NCBI RefSeq assembly: GCF_004115975.1
Contig: NZ_SDDZ01000018.1
Span: 1-64,000, forward strand
Direction of reading: 5' to 3'
Source of the DNA: Gelidibacter gilvus
Lineage (GTDB): Bacteria; Bacteroidota; Bacteroidia; Flavobacteriales; Flavobacteriaceae
DNA: 64,000 nt
Made by a program: the position numbers and the translations under genes. Positions 50,348 to 59,716 of the stretch are shown piece by piece. The stretch's first letter is position 1; the number at the start of each line of letters is the position of its first letter. The notes beneath the pieces were generated by a model, which worked only from the letters and a program-made list of their open reading frames with translations, made no database searches and was not told where the DNA came from.

Positions 50348-52596
50348 ATGAAAAAAACGATGACACTCGTATGCGCCATTTTATTTGTTAGTGCAAGCCA
50401 TTCCCAACAGCAAGAAAAAATAAACTATTTAAAAACGTTTGCCAAAGCCTATGGCTATGTAAAATATTTTCATCCCAGTGATGAAGCATCTGAAACAGAC
50501 TGGAATAGCTTTGCAGCATTCGGGGCTCACGAGATTTTAAAATGTCAGAATCAAACAGAGGTCATAGCTACACTAAACAACCTATTCCAACCTATGGCAC
50601 CAAGTGTCATATTTTCTAATACGAAGCAAAACTACGATATCAGGGCAATCACACCCAGCAACACTGAATCCTATGAACCCATTTATTGGCAACACAAGGG
50701 CGTTTCAAAAGACATGATTCACCAAGATCAACGCTACAGCAGCATTAGAGTTAATAGTTACAATGAAATTGATGAATCAAGAGGCTTCGGCAGTCTAACC
50801 TTATCCATAGATCCTGAAAAGTATAAAGGAAAGGAAATAAAATATACAGGTTGGGTAAAACTTAAGGAGGGTTCCGAAGGTTCGGGACATTTATGGGTAC
50901 GTGTGGACAAGTCTGACAAAACAGTTGGCTTCTTTGAAAATATGCTCTATAATCCCATTACAAGCACTGAATGGAACGAATATGAAATTATTGGGGAAAT
51001 AGATGATCTCGCATCAGAGCTTTTTATGGGAGCTCTTTTAATTGGCGACTGCACTTTGTTTTAGATGAAGTCCATCTCTATTATAAAGAGCAGAATGAAT
51101 GGGTAGAGATTCCTATTAAAAACAGTGATTTTGAAGCGCAAACTATTGGGGTCAAAAACCAGGATACAAACTGGACAGGAAAAAGTATAGGCTATTCATA
51201 TTCTCTTTCAAATACCGAAAACAAAGCAGCTGAAAATTGCGCCGTAATCACCTACGAAGGACAATTCAAGAAAGTAAAAGTCGAACCCCAGTACGATTCC
51301 TTTCCAAAATTTGGGGAGCTCATAGAAAAAGAAATCGGGGAGAGCATCTTTTGTCAAATTCCTATAAATCTATACGGAAACATTGAACACACCTTTCCCA
51401 AAAGTGAAACATTCCACCCCTTCCTCAGTCGTTTAAATAGTTTCAATGAGTTAAATACAACGGCCATGTACTTAGGCAATGTCATAAATACCTACAATGT
51501 GTTTCAGCATTTTTATCCTTACTTTAATGAAGTGGATATGGATTGGGATAAAGAATTGGAAACCGCTCTACACAGAAGTTTAAAGGATCAAACAGAGAAA
51601 GACCATATAATAACATTACAAAAATTTACCGCACCATTAAAAGACGGTCACATCTCTGTTCATAGGTCTAACTCTGAAGTATTTGTGCCCGCTATTAAAT
51701 GGGAGTGGATTGAAGATGAATTGGTTATCACTAGGGTTAAAGATAAAAATTCAGGAATAAAAATTGGCGATGTCGTCACCAAAGTAAACAACCAATTATC
51801 AGAAAACTATTTTAAAGAAATTAATTCTCGAATTTCGGCAGGGACCACAGGGTGGTTAAATTATAGCGCGCAGAACTTGAGTTTATCAGGTGAAAAAGAC
51901 GAGACACTTCTCATAGAGATTAATAATAAAAATTTCGTTTTGAATCGTGATCAAAAATTAGATCGATCCGATAATAATATTCGCATGCAAGAATATAATT
52001 ATAAAGTACTGGATGAGAATATATATTATCTAAATCTCTCTACTATTAAAATGGACACTATTACTGCGCTTTTGCCACAATTACAGGAGGCAAAAGGTAT
52101 TATTTGTGATTTAAGAGGTTACCCTAACGGCAACCACGACTTGATTTCACATCTCTTGAAAGAAAAAGACACCTCTAAAGCCTGGATGAGAATCCCTAAA
52201 ATAATTTATCCAGATCATGAAAAAGTAGTTGGCTATGAGAATGAAGCTTGGGAAATGGGAACAAAAAAACCCTATTTAGGTCATAAAAAAATTGTCTTTA
52301 TTGTCGATGGAAGATCTATAAGTTATGCCGAGAGCTATATGAGTTTCATTAAAGAATATCAATTAGCAACCATAGTGGGACAACCCACAGCAGGTACCAA
52401 TGGTAATATTAATCCGTTTACGCTATTGGGGAATATCATTATTAATTGGACCGGCAGAAAAGTGGTTAAACATGATGGCTCTCAACATCATGGAATAGGC
52501 ATATTACCAGATATCTATGTCAGTAAAACCATTAATGGAGTTAAATTAGAGAAAGACGAATTTTTAGACAAAGCCATAGAGGTGATTTTAAATTAG
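50348..52596 (+). pseudogene. S41-family peptidase, disrupted by a frameshift
   Basis: The first frame (from MKKTMTLVCAILFVSASHSQ, a signal peptide, at 50348) ends at a TAG at 51062-51064 after ...ELFMGALLIGDCTLF. The next frame is open from 51049 (LHFVLDEVHLYYKEQ) to the stop at 52596. Joined, they give about 750 residues: N-terminal beta-rich domain, a PDZ-like part (IKIGDVVTKVNNQ), and the S41 core with the Ser in VDGRSISYAESYMSF and GQPTAGTNGNINPF. One missing base near 51045-51050 explains it. It could be a real pseudogene, a sequencing error or a programmed shift. Confidence 0.75.
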
Positions 52597-53085
52597 CCTA
52601 CTTACAAAAAATCTGTTCGATATTCACAAGAGAGATTCTTTTCATTACAACAATAAAATGTTAAAAAATAAATTATCCGACAAAGCGGTCGTTTTTGTCG
52701 ATAATAGTTATAAATTTGTAGCTTGTTAGCGTTAGTCCCCAAATTATAGTCTACCATCTCAAAAATCATCATAGTTAACCCAATAACGATTATTATCATA
52801 CCTACGTATTATGAAAAAACTATACCTACTTACCCTTAATTGGGTTTCCAATCACTTCTCATTCCCTCGGACTGGTATAAAACAGGTCTAACGCCTTACA
52901 CATTAGAATAATTGCCAGTATGAACACTGGTACTTACATCAACAATTTTTATTTCAACCTTCCTTGGGAAATTTAAAACCCGAACTAAAGGGTTAAAATT
53001 GAACACACTCTAACTATCACCCATTAATTGCAATTATTAGAAATTATAATGCCACTCAAACTCCTGTTTTCAAAATACTCTTACC
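52597..53085. other. Intergenic region with a possible signal-peptide remnant
   Basis: About 490 bp. A 26-codon frame at 52811-52891 starts MKKLYLLTLNWVSNHFS and stops; it resembles the beginning of an exported protein but ends too early. No other gene seen. Confidence 0.4.
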
Positions 53086-54672
53086 ATGAATAAAAAACTA
53101 CTCTTATCATGCGCTCTTTTATTTGAGATCTGTTTTACTTCTAGTGCCCAAAGTTTAGAAAAGACCATCACAGTAAATGCTGGCACTTCAGTCTTGGTAG
53201 CATATGGAACAACCCTGAACGCTCCAAACATTGACCTAAAATCAACATCAGACAAATACGCCTGCCTCTTACTGCATGGCGAATTGGCAACCAATACTGT
53301 GGTTAACTACGACCGCTATGTCAATGTTGTTGGCACTTCTGGTGTAAATGGCGGAAATGATTTAATTTCCCTGCCCGTGAAAGAAACAGGGGACGTGACT
53401 TTTGAGGAATTCCTGAATTATAGTCCGAACGGCGAGATGGTAAAAAATTCAGACATCCTACCACATTCTCCTAAAACACCTACAACTTATGCCTTTGGTC
53501 CTTATAGTAATTCAGCTCACGTTTACGTAAACTATGATGTAAATACAAATGGGACAACCCAATTAAAAAGAGGAATTGGTTATAGAGCCGCATCAAAAAG
53601 TGGTCAGACCGTACGATTCACTGGTAAAGTATCGAGCAACACTGAAACGGTTGAGATCACTGCAAACGGCAAAAATTACTGGAACCTTATAGGGAATCCC
53701 TACCCAACATATATTGACTCGCAAGCATTTTTAAATAAAAACGGAGAATTTTTAGACCCAAACGCAACAGCAATATATGGCTACAACAGTGGCAAAGCGC
53801 CAAGTGTAGGTACCATCGGGAATTTTACTATTATTAATAATTTGACCAACAGTACTGTAAATATCGCTCCAGGCCAAGGCTTCTTCATCGCCAAAAACCG
53901 TAGCTCCTCTACCAATCAAATTTCATTTACCACAGCTATGAGAACTCTTACGGGAACAGATGATTTCATTCTTGGACGTCAACCTAGTCCACATCAAATG
54001 CTGCGAATACAGGCTGGGGACAAGACTGATAATTTTGCGACCGAAATCTACTTCCATGAAAATTCCACATTAGGTCTAGATCCAGGATATGATGCTGAAA
54101 TCTTTAGTGGCACAAGTTCAAATCTCATGTTGTTTTCCCATTTAGTCGAAAATAACCTTGGTCGGAATATGGCCATCCAAAGTCTGGGATTAGCTGATTT
54201 AAATGATGTAATCATTCCGTTAGGTTTAAAAGTCGCGCAAGGAAGACAGGTGACATTCAATATTCAAAGCTCTACATTACCAGTAGAAACTCAAGTTTAT
54301 TTAGAAGATAAAGCAGCCAACACCTTCACTTTATTAAACACCAACAATTACACATTTACCCCTGATGCTGCAATTTCTGGAAGTGGACGGTTTTTCTTAA
54401 GGATTGGCAACACGACGCTTTCTACCATTGATATAGACAGCAGTAGCATAAGATTGTATGTAAACGATCAGACCATTTATATAAATGGGCAACTTCTGGC
54501 GGACACGAAGATCTCAATATATGACATTCAAGGACGTTTGGTTTTGACTTCCAATTTAAACGAAGGTTCTGAAAGAAACACCATAAAGACTACAAATTTA
54601 AACAGCGGCATTTACGTGGTGAAGTTGGATAATGAAAAGCAATCCCAAACCAAGAAGGTGATCATTAAATAG
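53086..54672 (+). CDS. Secreted protein with type IX secretion sorting domain
   Basis: A 528-residue protein: signal peptide (MNKKLLLSCALLFEICFTSSAQ), a beta-rich body with no family I recognise (a FIGNPYPT-like WNLIGNPYPTYID motif is typical of Bacteroidota surface proteins), and a C-terminal T9SS type A sorting domain (INGQLLADTKISIYDIQGRLVLTSNLNEG...NLNSGIYVVKLDNEKQSQTKKVIIK). It should be exported by the T9SS and attached to the surface or released. 113 bp before the next secreted gene; possibly one transcript. Confidence 0.82.
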   Translation: MNKKLLLSCALLFEICFTSSAQSLEKTITVNAGTSVLVAYGTTLNAPNIDLKSTSDKYACLLLHGELATNTVVNYDRYVNVVGTSGVNGGNDLISLPVKETGDVTFEEFLNYSPNGEMVKNSDILPHSPKTPTTYAFGPYSNSAHVYVNYDVNTNGTTQLKRGIGYRAASKSGQTVRFTGKVSSNTETVEITANGKNYWNLIGNPYPTYIDSQAFLNKNGEFLDPNATAIYGYNSGKAPSVGTIGNFTIINNLTNSTVNIAPGQGFFIAKNRSSSTNQISFTTAMRTLTGTDDFILGRQPSPHQMLRIQAGDKTDNFATEIYFHENSTLGLDPGYDAEIFSGTSSNLMLFSHLVENNLGRNMAIQSLGLADLNDVIIPLGLKVAQGRQVTFNIQSSTLPVETQVYLEDKAANTFTLLNTNNYTFTPDAAISGSGRFFLRIGNTTLSTIDIDSSSIRLYVNDQTIYINGQLLADTKISIYDIQGRLVLTSNLNEGSERNTIKTTNLNSGIYVVKLDNEKQSQTKKVIIK

Positions 54673-54784
54673 TTTAATAAATCAAAATTTCACCATTAAA
54701 ATATACTAAGTTCAGCAGTCCATAAACCGCTGAAGCCATGAAACCCAAATCCTCAATAAAAAAATAAATTAAAACCTAAAGGTT

Positions 54785-56266
54785 ATGAACATTCAGAAAT
54801 TTAAAATTAAAGAAATTGCCTTAGCACTTTGCCTGTTAACGGGTACAATTGCCTTATCACAAGTAGGGATTGGTACTGCAGACCCAGATCCGTCATCCTT
54901 ACTGGATCTTAACTCTAATTCTCAAGGACTTTTAGCGCCGCGCATGACAACAGCAGAACGGCAGGCAATTGTGAGTCCTGCAGAAAGTTTATTGGTTTTT
55001 GATACAAATGAAAAAGCGTTTTACTTTTTTAATACAACAACAAGTTCTTGGGCAAAGCTAGGAAATGATCTGTCCGCTAAGAGAAATAATTACAAGTTGA
55101 TCAAATCGGCAACAGATTTAGCCACAGAATTAATTGCCGGAGGTGGATCTAGCTATAAATTAGACCAAAAAACCTATTATGAAATTAATGGCACGATAAA
55201 CCTAGCACATCCCATTGAGTTGAACGATGCGTATGTTTCTGGGTTGGACGCCAACGAAGATGTGCTCTCAGCAACTGGAACTGTATTTAAAGGAAATAAA
55301 GGGGGAACCATAAAAAATGTTACTTTAAGAGGAACTAAAGCTTTTGACATTACTGGTCCAGGCACGGCAAGCAACTCCTCTCTATTGATTCAAAATACAA
55401 TTATCGAAGGAATGTCAGGCAGCGTTGGAAACATAGGAAGCTTAGGCTTGGTCTTTAGCAATATTGTTAATTTTGTTAATAACAACAATGGCATTACCTA
55501 TTCTAGTATTGGTAATTTATTACTGAATAATCAAGCATGGATGGATAACAATAGTGGCACTTATGAAACATTTACTGGCACTTTCGGATTGATAGAGAAA
55601 GTCAGTGGGTTTAGCACCGTAAAAGGTTCAGCTGTAGCACTAGATGTCAGTACCCCTGGTCTGACTTTAGTGACTGGCGTTTTGCAAAGCACTGTATTTT
55701 CAGGCACTTCTAGTGCTCCATACGTTAAAGGTTATGCCCCTGAACTTACTTATCCAGGACATAATTTCAGCAATGCGTGGTCTGTTGCTGCACCTGGCAT
55801 TCCAAGGGAAAGTGACGATGTGGCTATTGGGGATATTAATTTATCAGCGCTGGTTGGCAGTGGGGCAACAACCACATTTACTGGCACGGGAAAGGGAAGT
55901 AGAAAAAAAATCTCTGGGACGACCAACTCATATAATCTTTTTCGATTTACTAAGGATGGAGATAACAAAATTACCTACCGAGGGAATAAACCAAGATTCT
56001 TTCAATTAGGTGCATCAATATCTTTTCAGACCTCTAGTGATTCTTTCACTGCAATACTTTATATCGCAAAAAATGGGGAAGTAATTGAGCAAACAAAAGT
56101 ATATGGTCGTGGCTCTTCCAGCATATTTACATCTTCGGATATTTTAGCCTTGCCAATAATAGGATCAGTCGAATTGAAAAAAGGTGAATATATAGAAGTT
56201 TGGGCGGAGCGTAATTCCGGCATAGGAAATATGGAGACACTTTCTCTCAACCTTACCGTAAGATAG
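54785..56266 (+). CDS. Secreted protein with flavobacterial VGIGT...RMT lead domain
   Basis: A 493-residue exported protein (signal ending ALSQ). It starts with the flavobacterial module VGIGTADPDPSSLLDLNSNSQGLLAPRMTTAERQAI..LLVFDTNEKAFYFFNTTTSSWAKLG, found at the start of many secreted and tail-fibre-like proteins. The rest is beta-helix-like (GTVFKGNKGGTIKNVTLRGT, NNNNGITYSSIGNLLLNNQAWMDNNSG) with a C-terminal beta-sandwich-like part (SFTAILYIAKNGEVIEQTKVY...GEYIEVWAERNSG). No sorting domain. Function unknown. Confidence 0.65.
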   Translation: MNIQKFKIKEIALALCLLTGTIALSQVGIGTADPDPSSLLDLNSNSQGLLAPRMTTAERQAIVSPAESLLVFDTNEKAFYFFNTTTSSWAKLGNDLSAKRNNYKLIKSATDLATELIAGGGSSYKLDQKTYYEINGTINLAHPIELNDAYVSGLDANEDVLSATGTVFKGNKGGTIKNVTLRGTKAFDITGPGTASNSSLLIQNTIIEGMSGSVGNIGSLGLVFSNIVNFVNNNNGITYSSIGNLLLNNQAWMDNNSGTYETFTGTFGLIEKVSGFSTVKGSAVALDVSTPGLTLVTGVLQSTVFSGTSSAPYVKGYAPELTYPGHNFSNAWSVAAPGIPRESDDVAIGDINLSALVGSGATTTFTGTGKGSRKKISGTTNSYNLFRFTKDGDNKITYRGNKPRFFQLGASISFQTSSDSFTAILYIAKNGEVIEQTKVYGRGSSSIFTSSDILALPIIGSVELKKGEYIEVWAERNSGIGNMETLSLNLTVR

Positions 56267-56375
56267 CCTTAAAACAGCGGTAATTTTATCTGCGAGTTAT
56301 AAATAAACTACTTTTATGGAGTTTATTTAGACTGAAAATAAGTCGTGTTTTTTTGATTACCCTATCGCCATTATT

Positions 56376-56420
56376 AAAAAAGCTTGATAAATCTACAATT
56401 TGTCAAGCTTTTATTTTTTT
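56376..56420. terminator. Bidirectional terminator
   Basis: AAAAAGCTTGA / TCAAGCTTTT arms (about 56377-56387 with 56403-56412) with a T-run to 56420; it separates the plus-strand secreted gene from the minus-strand regulator. Confidence 0.75.
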
Positions 56421-56444
56421 AGCACCTTAACGTGGTTAGCCTCT

Positions 56445-57923
56445 CTACGCTTGAAACTTAGCGTTCAATTCTTCCACAATATGTTCGACTTTTTTGTTTT
56501 TAGCGGCGCGCTCTAAATAAATAGCGGGCTTTTGCCTGACCTCACAATCCTGAATAGGACAGCGCTCACAGGTCACACCAACGTTTTGGGTGATAATCTT
56601 ATGGTCGGAAAGGAAATTAATTTTTCTCTGTAACTGTTTATTAATGAGCAAACCAACACTAATACTCCGGTAATGGTTCTCTTTGAAAGGATCTTTGGTT
56701 GCTGAAGACAACACCAAGTACTTCATCCCATCATCAGGGTAATTGGAAATTTGAAGATCGAATTCGTGTTCCTTTTCACTTTTGCTGATATCTTCCAACA
56801 TTTTTATGGACACCCAACGTCTACAATAGTGTTCACCAGCTTCATTGGCATGAGGCGAATGGTGATGGGATAAATGCAATTCTTTTTTGAGATAAAATTT
56901 ATCACTCCCTGCTTTATGCGTAAATCTCAAAAAGAACAAATTCTGAAGATTAAATTCTTCAGGCAAAACATTGGTCAAACGTTGATAAAAAGATTCGGCT
57001 GACGCATTGAAGCTTTCTATCGCTTTTAAAAATAAGCCTCTGTCTAAAGTTTCTTTTACAAAAATCTCATTCAAGAGTACTTTAATTTTAGCCTTTGGGA
57101 TGATGAGCGCACCAGCAAAATAAGAAGCGTAAAAATTGTTCAATACCTGATCAAATGTTTTAAACTTAATCCATGGAAACGTGTACAAACGCTCCTCTAT
57201 TTCAAGGAAATTATAGGCCAGTTCCTTCGCATAAATAAACGTCCGTTGCGCCTCATCAATCTCGTTGGCCAACAAAAGTGTTTTGGTTTTTGGAACAAAC
57301 ACCGATCTCAAATTATCTAAAGCTTCAAACTTATTCAATTCATCTTCAACCAACGTATAGCCAAATTCTTCAACCAAGATTTCTCCCAAATCCCTAGAAG
57401 TGATGGGCAGCTTTAAATTGATTTGGTAAGCTTTGGCAAACTTTAAAACGCCCTGTTCCAAATCTTCAAAATAATTATTGTTGGCTTCTTGAAAAGAACG
57501 CACAGAGGCCAAGAAAAAACTCTCCCTACTAAAATTATAGTTTTGCGCAATTTTGATAATGGTGCTGATAAATGCATTGACTTTAGATGGTGCATTGGCA
57601 ACAATATCTATTAAATCACTTTCCTTTATCCCAAAGAGGTCCAACGGAATTTCCTTAAGTATTTTAGAGCTTAGCAAATCACCAATTGGCGCCAGATTCT
57701 TATCCAACTTCAAAGACACCATTTGATCATAAGGCACATCCAATTTTTCTGCAAGTGCCATAATCTTATCAGGTTTTGGATATTTTTTTCCGTTTTCAAT
57801 TTCATTTAAATAAGACTTTGACAAGCCTGAGAGTTTGGACAGGCCAAACAGTGATAAATTCTTTTCAGTCCTTATCTGCTTTAGCTTTAAGCCAAATATA
57901 ATTTTGATATAATCTTCTTCCAT
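56445..57923 (-). CDS. XRE-HTH / ScfR (RamB-like) transcriptional regulator
   Basis: A 492-residue regulator. N-terminal helix-turn-helix of XRE type (LKQIRTEKNLSLFGLSKLSGLSKSYLNEIENGKKYPKPDKIMALAEKLDV, 13-62); a middle IrrE/ImmA-like region (AKELAYNFLEIEER) that lacks the HExxH zinc motif; C-terminal short-chain fatty-acyl regulator domain with Cys-rich VTCERCPIQDCEVRQKPAIYLERA. This is the architecture of RamB, which controls aceA/aceB in corynebacteria. It is divergent from aceB, and a palindromic operator lies between them. The transcript is probably leaderless (-7 box at 57928-57935). Confidence 0.9.
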   Translation of the reverse strand: MEEDYIKIIFGLKLKQIRTEKNLSLFGLSKLSGLSKSYLNEIENGKKYPKPDKIMALAEKLDVPYDQMVSLKLDKNLAPIGDLLSSKILKEIPLDLFGIKESDLIDIVANAPSKVNAFISTIIKIAQNYNFSRESFFLASVRSFQEANNNYFEDLEQGVLKFAKAYQINLKLPITSRDLGEILVEEFGYTLVEDELNKFEALDNLRSVFVPKTKTLLLANEIDEAQRTFIYAKELAYNFLEIEERLYTFPWIKFKTFDQVLNNFYASYFAGALIIPKAKIKVLLNEIFVKETLDRGLFLKAIESFNASAESFYQRLTNVLPEEFNLQNLFFLRFTHKAGSDKFYLKKELHLSHHHSPHANEAGEHYCRRWVSIKMLEDISKSEKEHEFDLQISNYPDDGMKYLVLSSATKDPFKENHYRSISVGLLINKQLQRKINFLSDHKIITQNVGVTCERCPIQDCEVRQKPAIYLERAAKNKKVEHIVEELNAKFQA

Positions 57924-57927
57924 AGAA

Positions 57928-57935
57928 CAAATATA
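57928..57935 (-). promoter_or_regulatory. -7 box of the RamB-like gene
   Basis: TATATTTG on the minus strand, only 4 bp from the ATG (57921-57923), so transcription would start at or next to the start codon. Confidence 0.5.
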
Positions 57936-57939
57936 ATGA

Positions 57940-57992
57940 TTTTTGCGAACAAGCTAATTTGAGCGGAATAAATTATTTAGCGAACGTTCGCT
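57940..57992. promoter_or_regulatory. Candidate operator between RamB-like gene and aceB
   Basis: A perfect 14-bp palindrome AGCGAACGTTCGCT at 57979-57992 and a related site TTTTGCGAACAAGC at 57941-57954. Both share GCGAAC and TTCGC-TTGTT. They flank both promoters, as a shared operator would. Also a TTG-N20-TATCATTG promoter-like match reads towards aceB, with the TTG at about 57993. Confidence 0.6.
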
Positions 57993-58044
57993 TGTTTTTT
58001 AAAAATATTTATTTTATCATTGTCCTCACAAACATCTCAATACC

Positions 58045-59643
58045 ATGGAAAACACAATTTTAAAATCAGCTATACTAAAATTCTCTAAAAACGTTGAAGA
58101 TCACTACCCCGACATTCTGTCGCCAGATGCTGTTGCATTTCTCATTGCCTTGCACGAACGGTTCAATTCTGAAAGGTTAGCACTTTTAGAAAAACGTGTT
58201 CAACAGCAAACGATTTTTGATGAAGGGAAATTCCCAGAATTCTCAAGAGAAACCATGCATATCAGAAATAATGAGTTGACTGCCGGTAAGATACCACAGG
58301 ATTTACAAGATAGACGTGTAGAAATTACAGGCCCAGTGGACAGAAAAATGATTATCAATGCTTTAAATTCTGGCGCCAAAACATTTATGGCAGATTTAGA
58401 GGACAGCAATGCGCCTACTTGGAAAAACACCATGGAAGGCCAACAAAACTTAAGAGATGCCAACAGAAAAACAATCTCTTTAGTGGACAAAAAGCGCAAT
58501 AAGTCGTATGCACTAAATCAAGAAACCGCCGTTCTAATGGTCAGACCGAGAGGCTTGCATTTAAACGAAAGACACCTCTTAATTAATGATGAAGAAGCTT
58601 CGGGCAGTTTGGTTGATTTTGGATTGTATGTGTTTCACAATACCACTACCCTATTAAATAACCAGACAGCGCCTTATTTCTATCTGCCAAAATTAGAACA
58701 TTCTCTAGAGGCCCGTTGGTGGAATGATGTTTTCACGTTTGCCCAAGACTATTTGGAAGTCCCAAAAGGAACTTTTAAAGCGACTGTTTTAATAGAAACA
58801 ATCACAGCTAGTTTTCAGTTGGACGAAATTATTTACGAATTGAAAGATCATATTGTTGGCTTGAACTGTGGTCGTTGGGATTATATTTTCTCCTATATAA
58901 AAAAATTCAGAAACCATCCCAATTTTATAGTTCCAAACCGCGATCAAGTCACTATGACCACACCATTTATGGATGCCTATTCAAAGTTGGTCATCCAACG
59001 CTGTCATAAAAGAGGCATCCATGCCATAGGCGGAATGGCGGCTCAGATTCCAATTAAAAATGATGAAAAAGCCAATAGTGCCGCTTTGGAAAAAGTTAGA
59101 AAAGATAAAGAACGTGAAGTAAAAAATGGACATGATGGCACATGGGTTGCACATCCCGGACTGGTCGCCGTGGCCATGCAAGAATTTGACAAGCATATGC
59201 CCGGAGCAAACCAATTACATGTTTTAAGAAATGATGTCAACATCACAGCACAAGATCTGGTTGAACTCCCGCTAGGTACAATTTCCGAAGCTGGAGTTAG
59301 AAAAAACATCAACGTTGGTATTTTATATACCGAAGCCTGGCTAAGAGGACATGGCGCTGTGGCACTCTATAATTTAATGGAAGACGCAGCTACTGCCGAA
59401 ATATCGCGGACTCAAGTCTGGCAATGGCTAAAAAACAAAGTCAAATTGGAAGATGGGAGAACCTTCGACATGGAACTCTACAAAGAACTTTTAGATAATG
59501 AAGTAGAAAAAATTATTAAGGAGTTTGGTACAGATCACATGAAAAATTCAAAATTCCAGTTGGCAATTGAGCTCTTTGACAACCTCGTGAAATCTGAAGA
59601 GTTTGAAGAGTTTTTAACATTGCCGGCATATAAATACCTATAA
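58045..59643 (+). CDS. aceB: Malate synthase A
   Basis: A 532-residue enzyme condensing glyoxylate and acetyl-CoA to malate. Conserved regions: RRVEITGPVDRKMIINALNSGAKTFMADLEDSNAPTWKN, VLIETITASFQLDEIIYELKDHIVGLNCGRWDYIFSYIKK (catalytic Glu/Asp metal site), TMTTPFMDAY, and GTWVAHPGLVAVA. Length is that of isoform A. It is divergent from the RamB-like gene and 73 bp upstream of aceA; an intercistronic hairpin lies between (59651-59681). Confidence 0.95.
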   Translation: MENTILKSAILKFSKNVEDHYPDILSPDAVAFLIALHERFNSERLALLEKRVQQQTIFDEGKFPEFSRETMHIRNNELTAGKIPQDLQDRRVEITGPVDRKMIINALNSGAKTFMADLEDSNAPTWKNTMEGQQNLRDANRKTISLVDKKRNKSYALNQETAVLMVRPRGLHLNERHLLINDEEASGSLVDFGLYVFHNTTTLLNNQTAPYFYLPKLEHSLEARWWNDVFTFAQDYLEVPKGTFKATVLIETITASFQLDEIIYELKDHIVGLNCGRWDYIFSYIKKFRNHPNFIVPNRDQVTMTTPFMDAYSKLVIQRCHKRGIHAIGGMAAQIPIKNDEKANSAALEKVRKDKEREVKNGHDGTWVAHPGLVAVAMQEFDKHMPGANQLHVLRNDVNITAQDLVELPLGTISEAGVRKNINVGILYTEAWLRGHGAVALYNLMEDAATAEISRTQVWQWLKNKVKLEDGRTFDMELYKELLDNEVEKIIKEFGTDHMKNSKFQLAIELFDNLVKSEEFEEFLTLPAYKYL

Positions 59644-59650
59644 AAAAACA

Positions 59651-59681
59651 ATCCTGCGATTGCGGCCACAATCAACAGGAT
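59651..59681 (+). other. Intercistronic hairpin between aceB and aceA
   Basis: ATCCTG-CGATTG / CAATCA-(A)-CAGGAT with a CGGCCA loop. There is no T-run after it, so it is more likely a processing or stability element than a terminator. Confidence 0.5.
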
Positions 59682-59716
59682 CTCATTATTACTAATAAAT
59701 AACTTATCACAAAATT

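Noticed and set aside
51040-51064. Programmed ribosomal frameshift in the S41 gene
   Set aside because: No X-XXY-YYZ slippery sequence or clear downstream pseudoknot was found; a base loss or sequence error is simpler.
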